A stretch of 64,000 nucleotides of DNA, taken from DATEDA01 sp963827595. Lineage in GTDB: Bacteria > Pseudomonadota > Gammaproteobacteria > Burkholderiales > SG8-39. The stretch is from assembly GCA_963827595.1 (NCBI GenBank), contig CAWHBT010000013.1, forward strand, positions 186,001 through 250,000, given 5' to 3'. Positions 7,969 through 18,907 of the stretch are shown here, in pieces. Under the pieces are notes generated by a model. That model made no database searches and had not been told where the DNA came from. It saw nothing but the letters and a program-made list of their open reading frames with translations. The stretch's first letter is position 1; each line of letters starts with the position of its first letter. Position numbers and translations under genes: made by a program.

Positions 7969-8493
7969 TCAAGCCGCGCAGGTGGACGACGGAAGGGGGT
8001 CCGGAGACCGCGGAGCGGCGCGTCCGCCCTGACGTGCCGCGGGCTGGCCTTGAAGGAGCTGGCGGTGGTGCGCCATGAGCGCGTCGAGGACCGCTTTGCG
8101 GGTCCCCGGATCGAGCATCGCGGCGTCCATCCCGAGGGCGAGTTTCTTCAGGAGCGCGGGCAGCAACGCTACGAGACGCGGCTGCTCCGTGGCCTCGAGC
8201 TTGGGACGCATGCTCCACACGAGATCGCGCAACGTCGCGGCGGCCTCTTGCCACTGCTCGCCCCGGGTCCCGCCGGCGGCGTGCGCGCGCGCGAGCAGGC
8301 CGTGCCAGTTCTGTCGCACGAAGATCTCCACCACCGGGGGCAGGGTCGCGCCGACGAGCGCCGACTCGACGGCACGCGCCGCGGCCGCTTCGGCGTCCGA
8401 GGACGCCGACCCTCGTGCGGCCGGTGCTGGCGACGGGCCGGCGGAACTCGCCGGCGCCGCGGGGGCACGCTTCGACGCCGCACGCGGGCGGCG
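7969..8493 (-). pseudogene. DUF1631 family protein, C-terminal remnant
   Basis: The open frame encodes the last part of a DUF1631 protein. PPVVEIFVRQNWHGLLARAH is followed by a tryptophan-containing helix (RDLVWSMRPKL) and LVALLPALLKKLALGMDAA, which matches the family C-terminus. Full-length family members are several hundred residues longer. Upstream the frame is closed by a TGA at 8496-8494, and no ATG or GTG precedes the conserved block except GTG codons inside it. The last 20 or so residues (rich in R, P and S) also look out of frame. I read it as a decayed fragment. Confidence 0.65.
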
Positions 8494-8555
8494 TCAGCGC
8501 GAATCTTTCACGTTGAGTCAGGTTTGCGACGCGGGCGGCGTGCCGGCGCGGCGGG

Positions 8556-9449
8556 TCAGGCCCGGGGCTTCCGGTAAAGCGTCACGAGCGCGGCGGGGTC
8601 GTCCTCGCCCCGGCCCTGGGCGGCGAGGACGCGGAACAGCTCGCGCGCGAGCCCGGCCACCGGCAGCGGCGTGCCGGTCGAGCGCGCGAGATCGGCCGCG
8701 TTGTCGAGGTCCTTGAGGAACAGGTTCGCGGCGCCGATCGGCTCGGTGTAGCCGCTCACCATCCGCGGCACCCAGATCCGCAGCGGCATCGAATCGGCGA
8801 ATCCGCCCGCGAACGCCTCCGGCAGGCGGCTCGCGTCGACGCCCGCGCTCTGGGCGAGCGTCACCGCTTCCGCGATCACGGCGAGCGCGCTCCCGACGAT
8901 CACCTGGTTGCAGAGCTTGGTCGTCTGCCCGGCGCCGGCCGGCCCCATGTGGGTGATGTTGCGGGCGTATGCCGCGAGCGCCGGCCGCACCCGGTCGACG
9001 GCCTCCGGATGCCCGCCGCACATGATGGCGAGCGTCCCCTCCTGCGCGCCCTTCACGCCCCCGGAGACCGGGGCGTCGACCCACTGCATGCTGCTCCGGC
9101 TCGCGAGCCGTTCGGCGAAGATGCGGGTCGCATCCGGCTGGATCGAGGAGTGGTCGACGAGCACTTTGCCGCGCCCCTCGGCTTCAGCGACGCCGTCGGG
9201 CCCGAACGCGACCTCCTCGACCGCACGCGTCTCGAGCAGGCAGAGCATCACGATGTCCGCGGCCTTCGCCGCGTCGCGCGGCGTGGCCGACTCGATCGCA
9301 CCCCGCTCGAGCGCGGGAGCGAGCTTGCCGCGGCTGCGGTTCCACACGTGGACGCGGTATCCGCTCTGCAGCAGGCGCAGCGTCATCGGCAGCCCCATCA
9401 GACCGAGGCCGAGGAAGGCGAGGATCGGTTTGTCAGTTGCCACGTTCAA
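8556..9449 (-). CDS. NAD(P)-dependent oxidoreductase of the 3-hydroxyisobutyrate dehydrogenase family
   Basis: 297 residues. The Rossmann fingerprint GLGLMGLPM lies near residues 14-22, the substrate-binding strand DAPVSGGVKGAQEGTL about 125-140, and the catalytic lysine is in GQTTKLCNQ about 180. This family oxidises beta-hydroxy acids or reduces tartronate semialdehyde and related aldehydes. The gene starts 15 bases after the stop of an IlvD-type dehydratase and is read in the same direction, so the two probably form an operon acting on hydroxy or sugar acids or on valine-derived intermediates. Substrate not determinable. Confidence 0.88.
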   Translation of the reverse strand: MNVATDKPILAFLGLGLMGLPMTLRLLQSGYRVHVWNRSRGKLAPALERGAIESATPRDAAKAADIVMLCLLETRAVEEVAFGPDGVAEAEGRGKVLVDHSSIQPDATRIFAERLASRSSMQWVDAPVSGGVKGAQEGTLAIMCGGHPEAVDRVRPALAAYARNITHMGPAGAGQTTKLCNQVIVGSALAVIAEAVTLAQSAGVDASRLPEAFAGGFADSMPLRIWVPRMVSGYTEPIGAANLFLKDLDNAADLARSTGTPLPVAGLARELFRVLAAQGRGEDDPAALVTLYRKPRA

Positions 9450-9464
9450 CTCCCTTGAGGGGCT

Positions 9465-11177
9465 TCACTCGTACGGCCAGTCGACCGCTCCCGAATGGGT
9501 CACCGCGCCGAGATTCGCCGGTCCGACCAGCTTCGCATACTTTTCGAGGGCGCCGGCGAGCGGCTCGGCCCGCCGCGGCCGCCACCCGGCGCGGCGGCGC
9601 GCGATCTCGGCTGCGTCGACGAGCCACTCGATCGTACCGGCGTCGGCGTCGATGCGGATGCGATCGCCGTCCGCGACCAGCGCGATCGGCCCGCCCACCG
9701 CCGCTTCCGGGCAAGCGTAGCCGATGGCGAGGCCGCGCGTCGCGCCGGAGAACCGGCCGTCCGTCAACAGCGCCACCCGCTCTCCCATTCCCTGACCGTA
9801 GAGGAGCGCGGTCAGGCCGAGCATCTCGCGCATGCCGGGACCCCCGACCGGGCCTTCGTTGCGGACGACGATGACCTCGCCCGCCTGGTACGCGCGCGAA
9901 CGCACCGCGGATGCCGCGTCCTCCTCGCACTCGAAGACGCGCGCGCATCCCTCGAAGCGGAGCGATTTCAGCCCGGCGATCTTGATCAGCGCGCCGTCGG
10001 GGCAGAGGTTCCCCTTCAGCACGACGACGCCACCCGACGGGTGAATCGGCGCGGCGGCCGGCCGCAGCACCCTCCCGTCGGCGCCGGGCGCGTCCGCGAG
10101 CGCCTCCTGCAGCGGCCGGCCCGATAGCGTCGGGCAATCGCCGTGGAGAAAGCCGCCGTCGAGCAGCGCTTTCAGCACCGCGCGCACGCCGCCGACATAG
10201 TGCAGGTCGCGCGCGAGGTACTCGCCGCCCGGCTGCAGGTTCGCGATCAGCGGCGTCCGGCGGAACACCGCGGCGACGTCGTCGAGCGTGAAGCGGATGT
10301 CGGCTTCGTGCGCGATGGCCGGGAGGTGCAGCGCCGCATTCGTCGAGCCGCCGGTCGCGGCGACCGCGGCGCAGGCGTTCTCGAGGCTCCGCCGCGTAAC
10401 CAGGTCGCGCGGCAGCGGGCCGCCGTCGCGGAGGATCCGCATCACCGTCTCGCCCGCACCACGCGCGAGCGCGAGCCGCTCCGAGTAGACCGCCGGCAGC
10501 ATCGCCGAGTTCGGCACCGCGAGGCCGAGCGCCTCCGACACCATCGCCATGGTGTTGGCGGTGAACTGCCCTGGACAGGCGCCGAGCGTCGGCGCGCATT
10601 CGCGCTCGAGTTGCGCGAGCTCGCCTTCGGTCAGCTCGCCGATCGACAGCGCGCCGACGCCCTCGTAGGCGGTCAGCACGCTCACGTCGCGCCCGCGCCA
10701 GGTGCCGGGGAGCATCGAACCGCCGTACATGAAAACGGCTGGGCAGTTGAGGCGCACCATCGCCATCATCATCGCCGGGAGCGTCTTGTCGCAGCCGGCG
10801 AACGCGACCAGCCCGTCGTAGCTGTGCCCCCGCACTACGAGCTCGACCGAGTCGGCGATCAGCTCCCGCGACACGAGGCTCATGCGCATGCCGCGATGGT
10901 TCATGGCGACGCCGTCCGAGACCGAGATCGTGGTCATCTCGAACGGCGTTCCGCCCGCGGCGGCGACGCCGAGCTTCGCGGCCTCGGCCTGCGGGCGCAG
11001 TGACATCGAGCAGGGGGTGTTCTCGCCGTGAGTGCTGACGACCGCGACGAAGGGCTTCGCCAGCGCCGCGTCGTCCAGCCCCAGCGCGCGCAGGAACGTG
11101 CGGTGCGGGGTGCGGTCCGCGCCCTCGACCGCGACGCGCGAGCGGCGCTTCGCGCGATCCTCCTTGGATGCGTTCAT
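9465..11177 (-). CDS. IlvD/Edd-family dihydroxy-acid dehydratase
   Basis: 570 residues of the Fe-S dehydratase family that removes water from 2,3-dihydroxy acids. Cluster-binding cysteines are visible in AGCDKTLPAM and TLGACPGQF. The motifs GGSTNAALHLPAIA and GRFSGATRGLAIG are family hallmarks. ATG at 11177 (MNASKED) fits the usual N-terminus; an open frame extends further upstream but is proline- and arginine-rich and not family-like. It could be valine/isoleucine biosynthetic IlvD or a sugar-acid dehydratase. Pairing with an HIBADH-type dehydrogenase favours a catabolic paralogue, though this is an inference. Confidence 0.88.
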   Translation of the reverse strand: MNASKEDRAKRRSRVAVEGADRTPHRTFLRALGLDDAALAKPFVAVVSTHGENTPCSMSLRPQAEAAKLGVAAAGGTPFEMTTISVSDGVAMNHRGMRMSLVSRELIADSVELVVRGHSYDGLVAFAGCDKTLPAMMMAMVRLNCPAVFMYGGSMLPGTWRGRDVSVLTAYEGVGALSIGELTEGELAQLERECAPTLGACPGQFTANTMAMVSEALGLAVPNSAMLPAVYSERLALARGAGETVMRILRDGGPLPRDLVTRRSLENACAAVAATGGSTNAALHLPAIAHEADIRFTLDDVAAVFRRTPLIANLQPGGEYLARDLHYVGGVRAVLKALLDGGFLHGDCPTLSGRPLQEALADAPGADGRVLRPAAAPIHPSGGVVVLKGNLCPDGALIKIAGLKSLRFEGCARVFECEEDAASAVRSRAYQAGEVIVVRNEGPVGGPGMREMLGLTALLYGQGMGERVALLTDGRFSGATRGLAIGYACPEAAVGGPIALVADGDRIRIDADAGTIEWLVDAAEIARRRAGWRPRRAEPLAGALEKYAKLVGPANLGAVTHSGAVDWPYE

Positions 11178-11380
11178 GGGATCCGGAACCTCCCGCCGCG
11201 GCGCGCGGGCCGATCGGACTACGCGGCCTGCCGCTCGGCCTCGGCCGCCGGCTGGAGGCCGACTCCCCCTGCGGCAAGCCGGGCAGTCTACGCGAAAGGG
11301 CCGTGAGCCGCCGCCGTGCGCGAGGCTTTGCACCTAAAATGACTGCGGCCGGCGCGCGGCGCGCGCCAGGAGAGAAGCGA

Positions 11381-13742
<2,362 letters not shown>

Positions 13743-13744
<2 letters not shown>

Positions 13745-13766
13745 GCCGGGGCGCTAGCCCCGGCTC
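13743..13766. terminator. Bidirectional hairpin between convergent genes
   Basis: Perfect 10-bp stem, GAGCCGGGGC (13743-13752) and GCCCCGGCTC (13757-13766), with a 4-base loop GCTA. It contains the stop codons of both converging genes: TGA 13742-13744 on plus and TAG 13756-13754 on minus. No long T-run follows, so termination strength is uncertain. Confidence 0.6.
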
Positions 13767-14092
13767 CACCACTTCGTCTGACGGACGTCGGCCTCCCACG
13801 GGCACATCGGCCGGTGGAAGCGGTACTGGGCGGTGTGCAGGCGCGCGACCTCGAGGATGGCGGACAGCACCTCGAGCGGGAAGCCCTGGCGGCTGCCGCG
13901 CTCGTCGACCACCAGGTTCGCGAAGTACTCGTCGAGCGCGCGCTGGCCCCACAGCTCCCGGATCTTCTGGGCGATCCGGGGGAAGCCGCGCTCGATGATC
14001 GGCCAGGGGTCCGGCTTGTCCTTGCGCCGGTAGGGATCGTGCCGCTCGTGCCGGCGCGTGGCGGCGGCGTCGTCGACCTGCTCGTCGGTCAT
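13754..14092 (-). CDS. Conserved-looking hypothetical protein
   Basis: 112 residues, rich in charged and aromatic residues. A basic N-terminus (RRHERHDPYRRKDKPDP) precedes a helical core: FPRIAQKIRELWGQRALDEY, then FPLEVLSAILEVARLH. No signal peptide, membrane helix or recognised domain. Convergent with the monooxygenase gene and sharing its terminator. The amphipathic, well-ordered composition suggests a true gene rather than a shadow. Function unknown. Confidence 0.55.
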   Translation of the reverse strand: MTDEQVDDAAATRRHERHDPYRRKDKPDPWPIIERGFPRIAQKIRELWGQRALDEYFANLVVDERGSRQGFPLEVLSAILEVARLHTAQYRFHRPMCPWEADVRQTKWWSRG

Positions 14093-14353
14093 GATCGGCG
14101 GAAAGGTGGAGTCCCCCCGGCGTCGGCGGCGCGGCTCCCGGTGACCTTGCGCGCCTTCCGTCCGGCGTCGCCAGGGTCGCCCTCGTCGCCACCGCCGTCA
14201 TCGGCGGGATGCCCGGACCTCGACCCTGAACCCATGGTGCTGCAATGACATCGTTGAACGTGATCCGGGAACCGTGAGCAGGATGCGTTCCCGCAGCGCC
14301 GGCGCGTCGCGGCGACCGTGAACTTTGTCGCAGCGGCGACCGGGAATCCCTCC

Positions 14354-15520
14354 TCAGCCGCCGCGCGAGGGGGCGGCGTGCGACGTGAGGGCGAGCAGGG
14401 CGACGACGACGGAGAGCAGGGTCAGGGCGGACAGCGCGAGCGACCAGTGGATGCCGATCAGGGCGCCCAGCAGGCCGACCGTCACGCCGCTGAACGCGCG
14501 CATCCCGAGCGCGGACATGTTGAACAACCCGATCACGCGGCCGCGGACGTGCGCCGGCGCGTGCAGCTGCACCAGCGTCTGCGCCATGGCGTTGAACGAG
14601 AGCTCGAGAAAGCCCGCCGCGAACAGCAGCACGAGCGCGATCGGGTAGGCGCGCACGACGGCGAAGCCGGCGATCGCGCAGCACCACAGCACCGCCAGCG
14701 CGAAGGCAGTGCGCGGCTGCGCGCGCAAGAGACCGCGGCTCTCCAGCACGAAACCGGCGACCAGTGCGCCGGCCGCGTCCGCCGCGAGCAGCATGCTGTA
14801 GGTGAAATCGGCTTGCCCGTGGCCGAGGTCGTGCGCGAACTCCGGCATCTGCGCGTGGTAGGCGTTGCCCACCAGCAGCGACGCGCCGCCGGCGAGCAGG
14901 GTCATCGAGACGATCGTGCGGTCGCTCGCGATCTCGCGGATCGTCTGCACGATGTCGGCGAGGCCGCGCACGGCGCGCGGCGGCGCGGCCTCGGTCTTCC
15001 TGAAGCGCGGTCCGTAGGGCGCCTTCCACAGCCAGAGGAGCAGCGGGAGGTAGATCAGCGCGTTCGCCAGGATCCCGTATGCGGGCCCCAGCGCGAGCAT
15101 GATCCCGGCGCCGATCGCCGGCCCGAGCAGCAGCCCGACCCAGCGGGCCGTGGCGGCGAGGCGCACCGCGCTCTGCAGCTGCACCGGCCCGACGATGTCG
15201 TGGATGAGGACCTGGCTCGACGGCGTCCACAGCACGCCCGCGAAGCCGTGCAGCACGAGCAGCACCATCGCGTGCCACACCTCGAGCGAGTCGTGGACGA
15301 AGGACCATCCCCAGGCGAGCGACACGCCCATGAACACGAGCATGCCGACCTGGATGATGCGGCGCGGGTCGAAGCGGTCGGCGAGCGCGCCGGAGTAGAC
15401 GGAGAACAGGAGAAACGGCAGCCAGTGCGAGAGCACCGCGAAGCCGGCGAGCGCCGGCGACTGGAACTTCTGGAACATCACCCAGTAGCTGATGACGTGC
15501 TCGATGTTGTCGGCCGTCAT
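14354..15520 (-). CDS. MFS transporter (EntS-like), N-terminus uncertain
   Basis: 388 residues from ATG 15520, with about 11 hydrophobic helices and the MFS loop ALADRFDPRRI between helices 2 and 3. Typical of the exporter branch related to EntS. Family-like sequence continues in frame upstream of the ATG (ESFAALRSRGFRAYFITYA) for about 20 codons, but that stretch contains no ATG, GTG or TTG before a TGA at 15628-15626. Either translation begins at 15520 and the first helix is shortened, a rare start is used, or the 5' end has been damaged. Substrate unknown. Confidence 0.75.
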   Translation of the reverse strand: MTADNIEHVISYWVMFQKFQSPALAGFAVLSHWLPFLLFSVYSGALADRFDPRRIIQVGMLVFMGVSLAWGWSFVHDSLEVWHAMVLLVLHGFAGVLWTPSSQVLIHDIVGPVQLQSAVRLAATARWVGLLLGPAIGAGIMLALGPAYGILANALIYLPLLLWLWKAPYGPRFRKTEAAPPRAVRGLADIVQTIREIASDRTIVSMTLLAGGASLLVGNAYHAQMPEFAHDLGHGQADFTYSMLLAADAAGALVAGFVLESRGLLRAQPRTAFALAVLWCCAIAGFAVVRAYPIALVLLFAAGFLELSFNAMAQTLVQLHAPAHVRGRVIGLFNMSALGMRAFSGVTVGLLGALIGIHWSLALSALTLLSVVVALLALTSHAAPSRGG

Positions 15521-15682
15521 CGCCAGCGCGTAGGTGATGAAATAGGCGCGGAAGCCGCGGCTCCGCAGCGCGGCGAAGGACTCGGGCGCGCGCGCTGCAG
15601 CGCCGACGCGCGTCGGGCGGGGAGGTCAAGCGGGTGTTCGGCGGCGCGTGGCGAGCAGGCCGGCGAAGAACGGCCATTGCCG

Positions 15683-15898
15683 CTACTTGGCCTGCGGCTG
15701 GCCGGCCCTCAAGCAGGTGGTCATGAATTGGCTGCGCTCGCGGCCGTTCAAGCCCTTGTCAGCCGCCTGCTTGGTGCAGGCGGCCGTGCGCTTCTCGTCC
15801 GCGGTCAGCTGCTTCTGCGCTCCACCCTGCTTGTCCTGCGCGAGTGCCGGAGACGCGCACAACGCGGCGGCGACGACGGCTGCGAACAGCTGCCTCAT
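15683..15898 (-). CDS. PsiF-like small periplasmic protein
   Basis: 71 residues. A cleavable signal peptide (MRQLFAAVVAAALCASPALAQ) precedes one PsiF-type repeat: RTAACTKQAADKGLNGRERSQFMTTCL, with two cysteines spaced as in the family. PsiF of E. coli is phosphate-starvation inducible and of unknown function. ATG at 15898 is preceded by AGAAGGAAAAG. It lies 17 bases downstream of the SDR gene on the same strand. Confidence 0.8.
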   Translation of the reverse strand: MRQLFAAVVAAALCASPALAQDKQGGAQKQLTADEKRTAACTKQAADKGLNGRERSQFMTTCLRAGQPQAK

Positions 15899-15915
15899 CG
15901 CTTTTCCTTCTCCAC

Positions 15916-16674
15916 CTAGCCCCGCCCGACGAACGGCATCTTGGTCGCCATCACGGTCACGAACTGGACGTTCGCCTCGAGCGGCAGGCTCGCCATGTAG
16001 ACCACCGTCTTCGCGACCTGCGCGACGTCCATCAGCGGCTCGACCTTGATCGAGCCGTCCGCCTGCGGCACGCCCTTCGCCATGCGCTCGGCCATCTCGG
16101 TCAGCGCGTTGCCGATGTCGATCTGGCCGCACGCGATGTCGTACTTCCGCCCGTCGAGCGAGGACGACTTGGTGAGGCCGGTGATCGCGTGCTTGGTGGC
16201 GGTGTAGGGCGCGGAGTTGGGCCGTGGCGCATGCGCCGAGATCGACCCGTTGTTGATGATCCGGCCACCCCGGGGCGTCTGGCTCTTCATGACCTTGAAC
16301 GCTTCCTGCGTGCACAGGAACGCGCCGGTGAGGTTCGCGTCGACGACCGATTTCCACTGTTCGAACGTCAGCTCCTCGAGCGGAATCCCGGGCGCGTTCT
16401 GGCCGGCGTTGTTGAAGAGCACGTCGAGACGGCCGAACTTCTCCTTGGTCCTGGCGAAGAGGGCGCGAACGGACGCCGGGTCACTCACGTCGGTGGGAAC
16501 CGCCAGCGCGCGCGCCGCCGCCTCGCCGGCAGCCTTGACCGCCTGCTCCAGCGCGTCCGCGCGACGTCCCGCCAGCGCGACCGAATACCCTTCCTTCAGC
16601 AGCGCGAGCGCCGTTGCCTTGCCGATGCCGGAGCCTGCGCCGGTGACGATCGCGACCTTGCCGTTCGAGCTCAT
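15916..16674 (-). CDS. Short-chain dehydrogenase/reductase (SDR)
   Basis: 252 residues. The NAD(P)-binding motif TGAGSGIG is about residues 11-18 and NNAG about 88-91. The catalytic Ser is in NGSISAHAPR, and Tyr/Lys are in YTATKHA. The segment after the catalytic lysine is unusual (SSSLDGRKYDIACGQIDIGNA) but keeps the GQIDIGNA element of a sub-group of SDRs. Substrate cannot be inferred; neighbours give no clear pathway. Confidence 0.85.
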   Translation of the reverse strand: MSSNGKVAIVTGAGSGIGKATALALLKEGYSVALAGRRADALEQAVKAAGEAAARALAVPTDVSDPASVRALFARTKEKFGRLDVLFNNAGQNAPGIPLEELTFEQWKSVVDANLTGAFLCTQEAFKVMKSQTPRGGRIINNGSISAHAPRPNSAPYTATKHAITGLTKSSSLDGRKYDIACGQIDIGNALTEMAERMAKGVPQADGSIKVEPLMDVAQVAKTVVYMASLPLEANVQFVTVMATKMPFVGRG

Positions 16675-16732
16675 GGTTGGACCTCCTGCGGCCGGATGGG
16701 AATGAAGCGCGGGAAGGATAGACCAATCGCCC

Positions 16733-17629
16733 TCACCGCGGTGCGCCCGGTTTCCGGATCAAGGCGAGCATGCGATCCGGGTAATCGGTCATGATGCCAT
16801 CGACCGGTAACGCGATGAGCCGCTGCATGTCCTCGGGTTCGTTCACCGTCCAGACGTCGATCTTCAGGTTGAGTCGCCGCGCGGCGCGCACGAATCTCGG
16901 GGTGAGGACTTCGAGATTGCCGAGCCGCTCGGGCACCTGGAGCGCCTCGGCGCGAGGCTCGAAGAGCGGATCGAGGAACAGCGTCGTGAGGCGGAACAAT
17001 TGACGGACCTCCTCCCCGGTGGCCGCCGTCGCAACGCCCGGGCACGCGGTGCGGAAGGCGTCCATGGCGTCCTGCCCGAAGGACGCCACGACGACCATGT
17101 GCTCCATGCGGTGCTCGCGGATCAGCGCGCAGACCGGCCTGGACAGGGTCGCACCGCGGGCCTTGATCTCCAGGTTCATGCGTGCCCCGGGCAAGGCGCT
17201 GAAGACGTCCCGCAGGCTGGGGACGGTGAGGCCCTGGCCGCGATGGGGATGGGTCTTGCCGCCGTCGGGGCTCCAGCGGTAGCCGGCATCGAGCCGCTGG
17301 AGTCCCGACAATGTCAGCGCCGCAACCGGGCCGCTGCCATCGGTCGTTCGATCGACGGTCTCGTCGTGGAGGATCACCAGGACGCCGTCCGCCGTCTGGC
17401 GGATGTCCATTTCGAGGACGTCCGCGCCCAGATCGGCCGCCCTGCGGAACGCGTACAGCGTGTTCTCGGGCCAGAGGCCCCGTCCCCCGCGATGGGCGAT
17501 CACCCTCGGTGGCGTGCTCGTGGCCCAGAACGGATGCTCGGCAACGGGCTTTACGAACCCGGCCAGGACCAGGTGCGCCATGACCAGGCTCGCCAGCAGG
17601 ACTGCGCCGATCTTCAGGAGGAGATGCAT
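16733..17629 (-). CDS. Glycerophosphodiester phosphodiesterase
   Basis: 298 residues with an N-terminal hydrophobic anchor (LLLKIGAVLLASLVMAHLVLAGF) and then a GDPD TIM barrel. The catalytic motif is IAHRGG...PENT (about 44-57), followed by EMDIRQTADGVLVILHD, and late motifs NLEIKA and DVWTVNEPEDM. It would hydrolyse glycerophosphodiesters to glycerol-3-phosphate and an alcohol, probably on the periplasmic face because of the anchor. Neighbouring PsiF-like and SDR genes are on the same strand, but gaps are larger than in the operons elsewhere in the window. Confidence 0.88.
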   Translation of the reverse strand: MHLLLKIGAVLLASLVMAHLVLAGFVKPVAEHPFWATSTPPRVIAHRGGRGLWPENTLYAFRRAADLGADVLEMDIRQTADGVLVILHDETVDRTTDGSGPVAALTLSGLQRLDAGYRWSPDGGKTHPHRGQGLTVPSLRDVFSALPGARMNLEIKARGATLSRPVCALIREHRMEHMVVVASFGQDAMDAFRTACPGVATAATGEEVRQLFRLTTLFLDPLFEPRAEALQVPERLGNLEVLTPRFVRAARRLNLKIDVWTVNEPEDMQRLIALPVDGIMTDYPDRMLALIRKPGAPR

Positions 17630-17645
17630 CAGGCACCCGCGAGGC

Positions 17646-18656
17646 TCAGCCCGGCTTCACTCCCGCCGCCTTGATCACCTTGCCCCAGCGGTCGGCCTCG
17701 CCGCGCATCAGGATGCGCAGCGCCTCCGGCGCAGTTCCGACCGGCTGGAAGTAGATCGCGATCATCCGCTGCCGCACGTCGTCGCTGCGGATGATCTGCA
17801 CGAGCTCCTCCGACAGTCGGTCGATGATCGGCAGCGGCGTTCGCGCCGGCGCGACGGCGCCGATCCAGGCCGTGGACTCGAAGCCGGCGAACCCCTGCTC
17901 CGCAATCGTCGGGGTCTCGGGCAGCACGACGCTCCGCGAGCTCGTGGTCGCGCCGAGCGCCTTGAGCCGCCCGGCCTGCACGAGCGGCATCGCCGTTGCC
18001 GGCACGACGAACCCGCCGGCGATCTCGCCGTTGAGGATCGCGGTGTTCACCTGCGGGCTGCCGGGATAGGGCACGTGGACGAGGTCGAGACCGGCGCGCT
18101 GCTTGAGCAGCTCCATCGTGAGGTGCGATGCGCTGCCGTTGCCGACCGAGCCGTAGTTGAGCTTGCCCGGCTGCGACCGCGCGAGCTTGATGAAGTCCTG
18201 CACGCTGGCCACGCCCAGCTTCGGGTCGACGACCAGCACGTTCGGGCTCGCCGCGACGACCGTGATCGGCGCGAGTTCCTTGAACGGGTCGTACTCCATG
18301 CCTTTCATCAGCACGGTGTTCACCGCGAGCGGGCCCGGGATCGAGAGCCCGATCGTATAGCCGTCGGGCGTAGCCTTCGCGACCTGACCGGTACCGACCA
18401 TGCCGCCGGCGCCGGGCCTGTTCTCCACGATGACCGGCTGGCCGAGCGCGCCGCCGAGCCGGTCGGTCAGCATCCGCGCGATCAGATCGGGCGAGCTGCC
18501 CGGCGGGAACGGCACGATCATGCGGATCGGCTTCGCGGGCCACTTGTCCTGGGCCGGGGCTGCCGTGACGAGAGCGAGCGCGGCGACGGTGACGAGGGAA
18601 ACCCCTCCCGCACTGCGCGCCACCCCCTGTAACAGGGGGGCAAGTCGATTACTCAT
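17646..18656 (-). CDS. Bug-family (TctC-like) tripartite tricarboxylate transporter substrate-binding protein
   Basis: 336 residues. The mature Bug fold begins at KPIRMIVPFPPGSSPDLIAR and continues with VENRPGAGGMVGTGQVAK and DGYTIG, the family's hallmark segments. These proteins bind carboxylates or aromatic acids in the periplasm for TctAB-type permeases. No tctA or tctB is nearby, as is common for orphan Bug genes. The hydrophobic signal core (VSLVTVAALALVTAAPAQ) is preceded by about 18 extra residues encoded by a REP-like hairpin element. The true start may therefore be the GTG at the beginning of that core rather than the ATG at 18656. Confidence 0.85.
   Translation of the reverse strand: MSNRLAPLLQGVARSAGGVSLVTVAALALVTAAPAQDKWPAKPIRMIVPFPPGSSPDLIARMLTDRLGGALGQPVIVENRPGAGGMVGTGQVAKATPDGYTIGLSIPGPLAVNTVLMKGMEYDPFKELAPITVVAASPNVLVVDPKLGVASVQDFIKLARSQPGKLNYGSVGNGSASHLTMELLKQRAGLDLVHVPYPGSPQVNTAILNGEIAGGFVVPATAMPLVQAGRLKALGATTSSRSVVLPETPTIAEQGFAGFESTAWIGAVAPARTPLPIIDRLSEELVQIIRSDDVRQRMIAIYFQPVGTAPEALRILMRGEADRWGKVIKAAGVKPG
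18602..18645. repeat. REP-like G/C-run hairpin inside the 5' end of the Bug gene
   Basis: A CCCCTCCC stretch, a short GC-rich spacer, then CCCCCTGT (18623-18630) and ACAGGGGG (18632-18639) forming a near-perfect palindrome. The composition resembles intergenic repetitive palindromes of betaproteobacteria, but here it overlaps the first codons of a gene. It may be a repeat rather than signal-peptide sequence. Confidence 0.45.
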
Positions 18657-18907
18657 CGTCGGTTTCCTATCGGATGGCCGCGACGTCCGGTCCGAGGTAG
18701 GCGCCGTCGCGCTGCAATTGTGCCTGAAGCGACGCGACGTCCAGCGCGCGCGGCGAGGGCAGCATTTGCCATCACGCCCGCTGACTCACGTTGCAATCGC
18801 CGCCCGAGGACATCCCTTGACAAGCAAAATCGCACCTGCTAAACGCTGCCGAGAGCAATTTCCTTTCCAATTTTGTTAAGGAATTCGCAGGAACTAAGGG
18901 GGAGGTC

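Noticed and set aside
11335..11340. TAAAAT as a -10 box for the bifunctional monooxygenase gene
   Set aside because: No acceptable -35 hexamer at 16-18 bases upstream.
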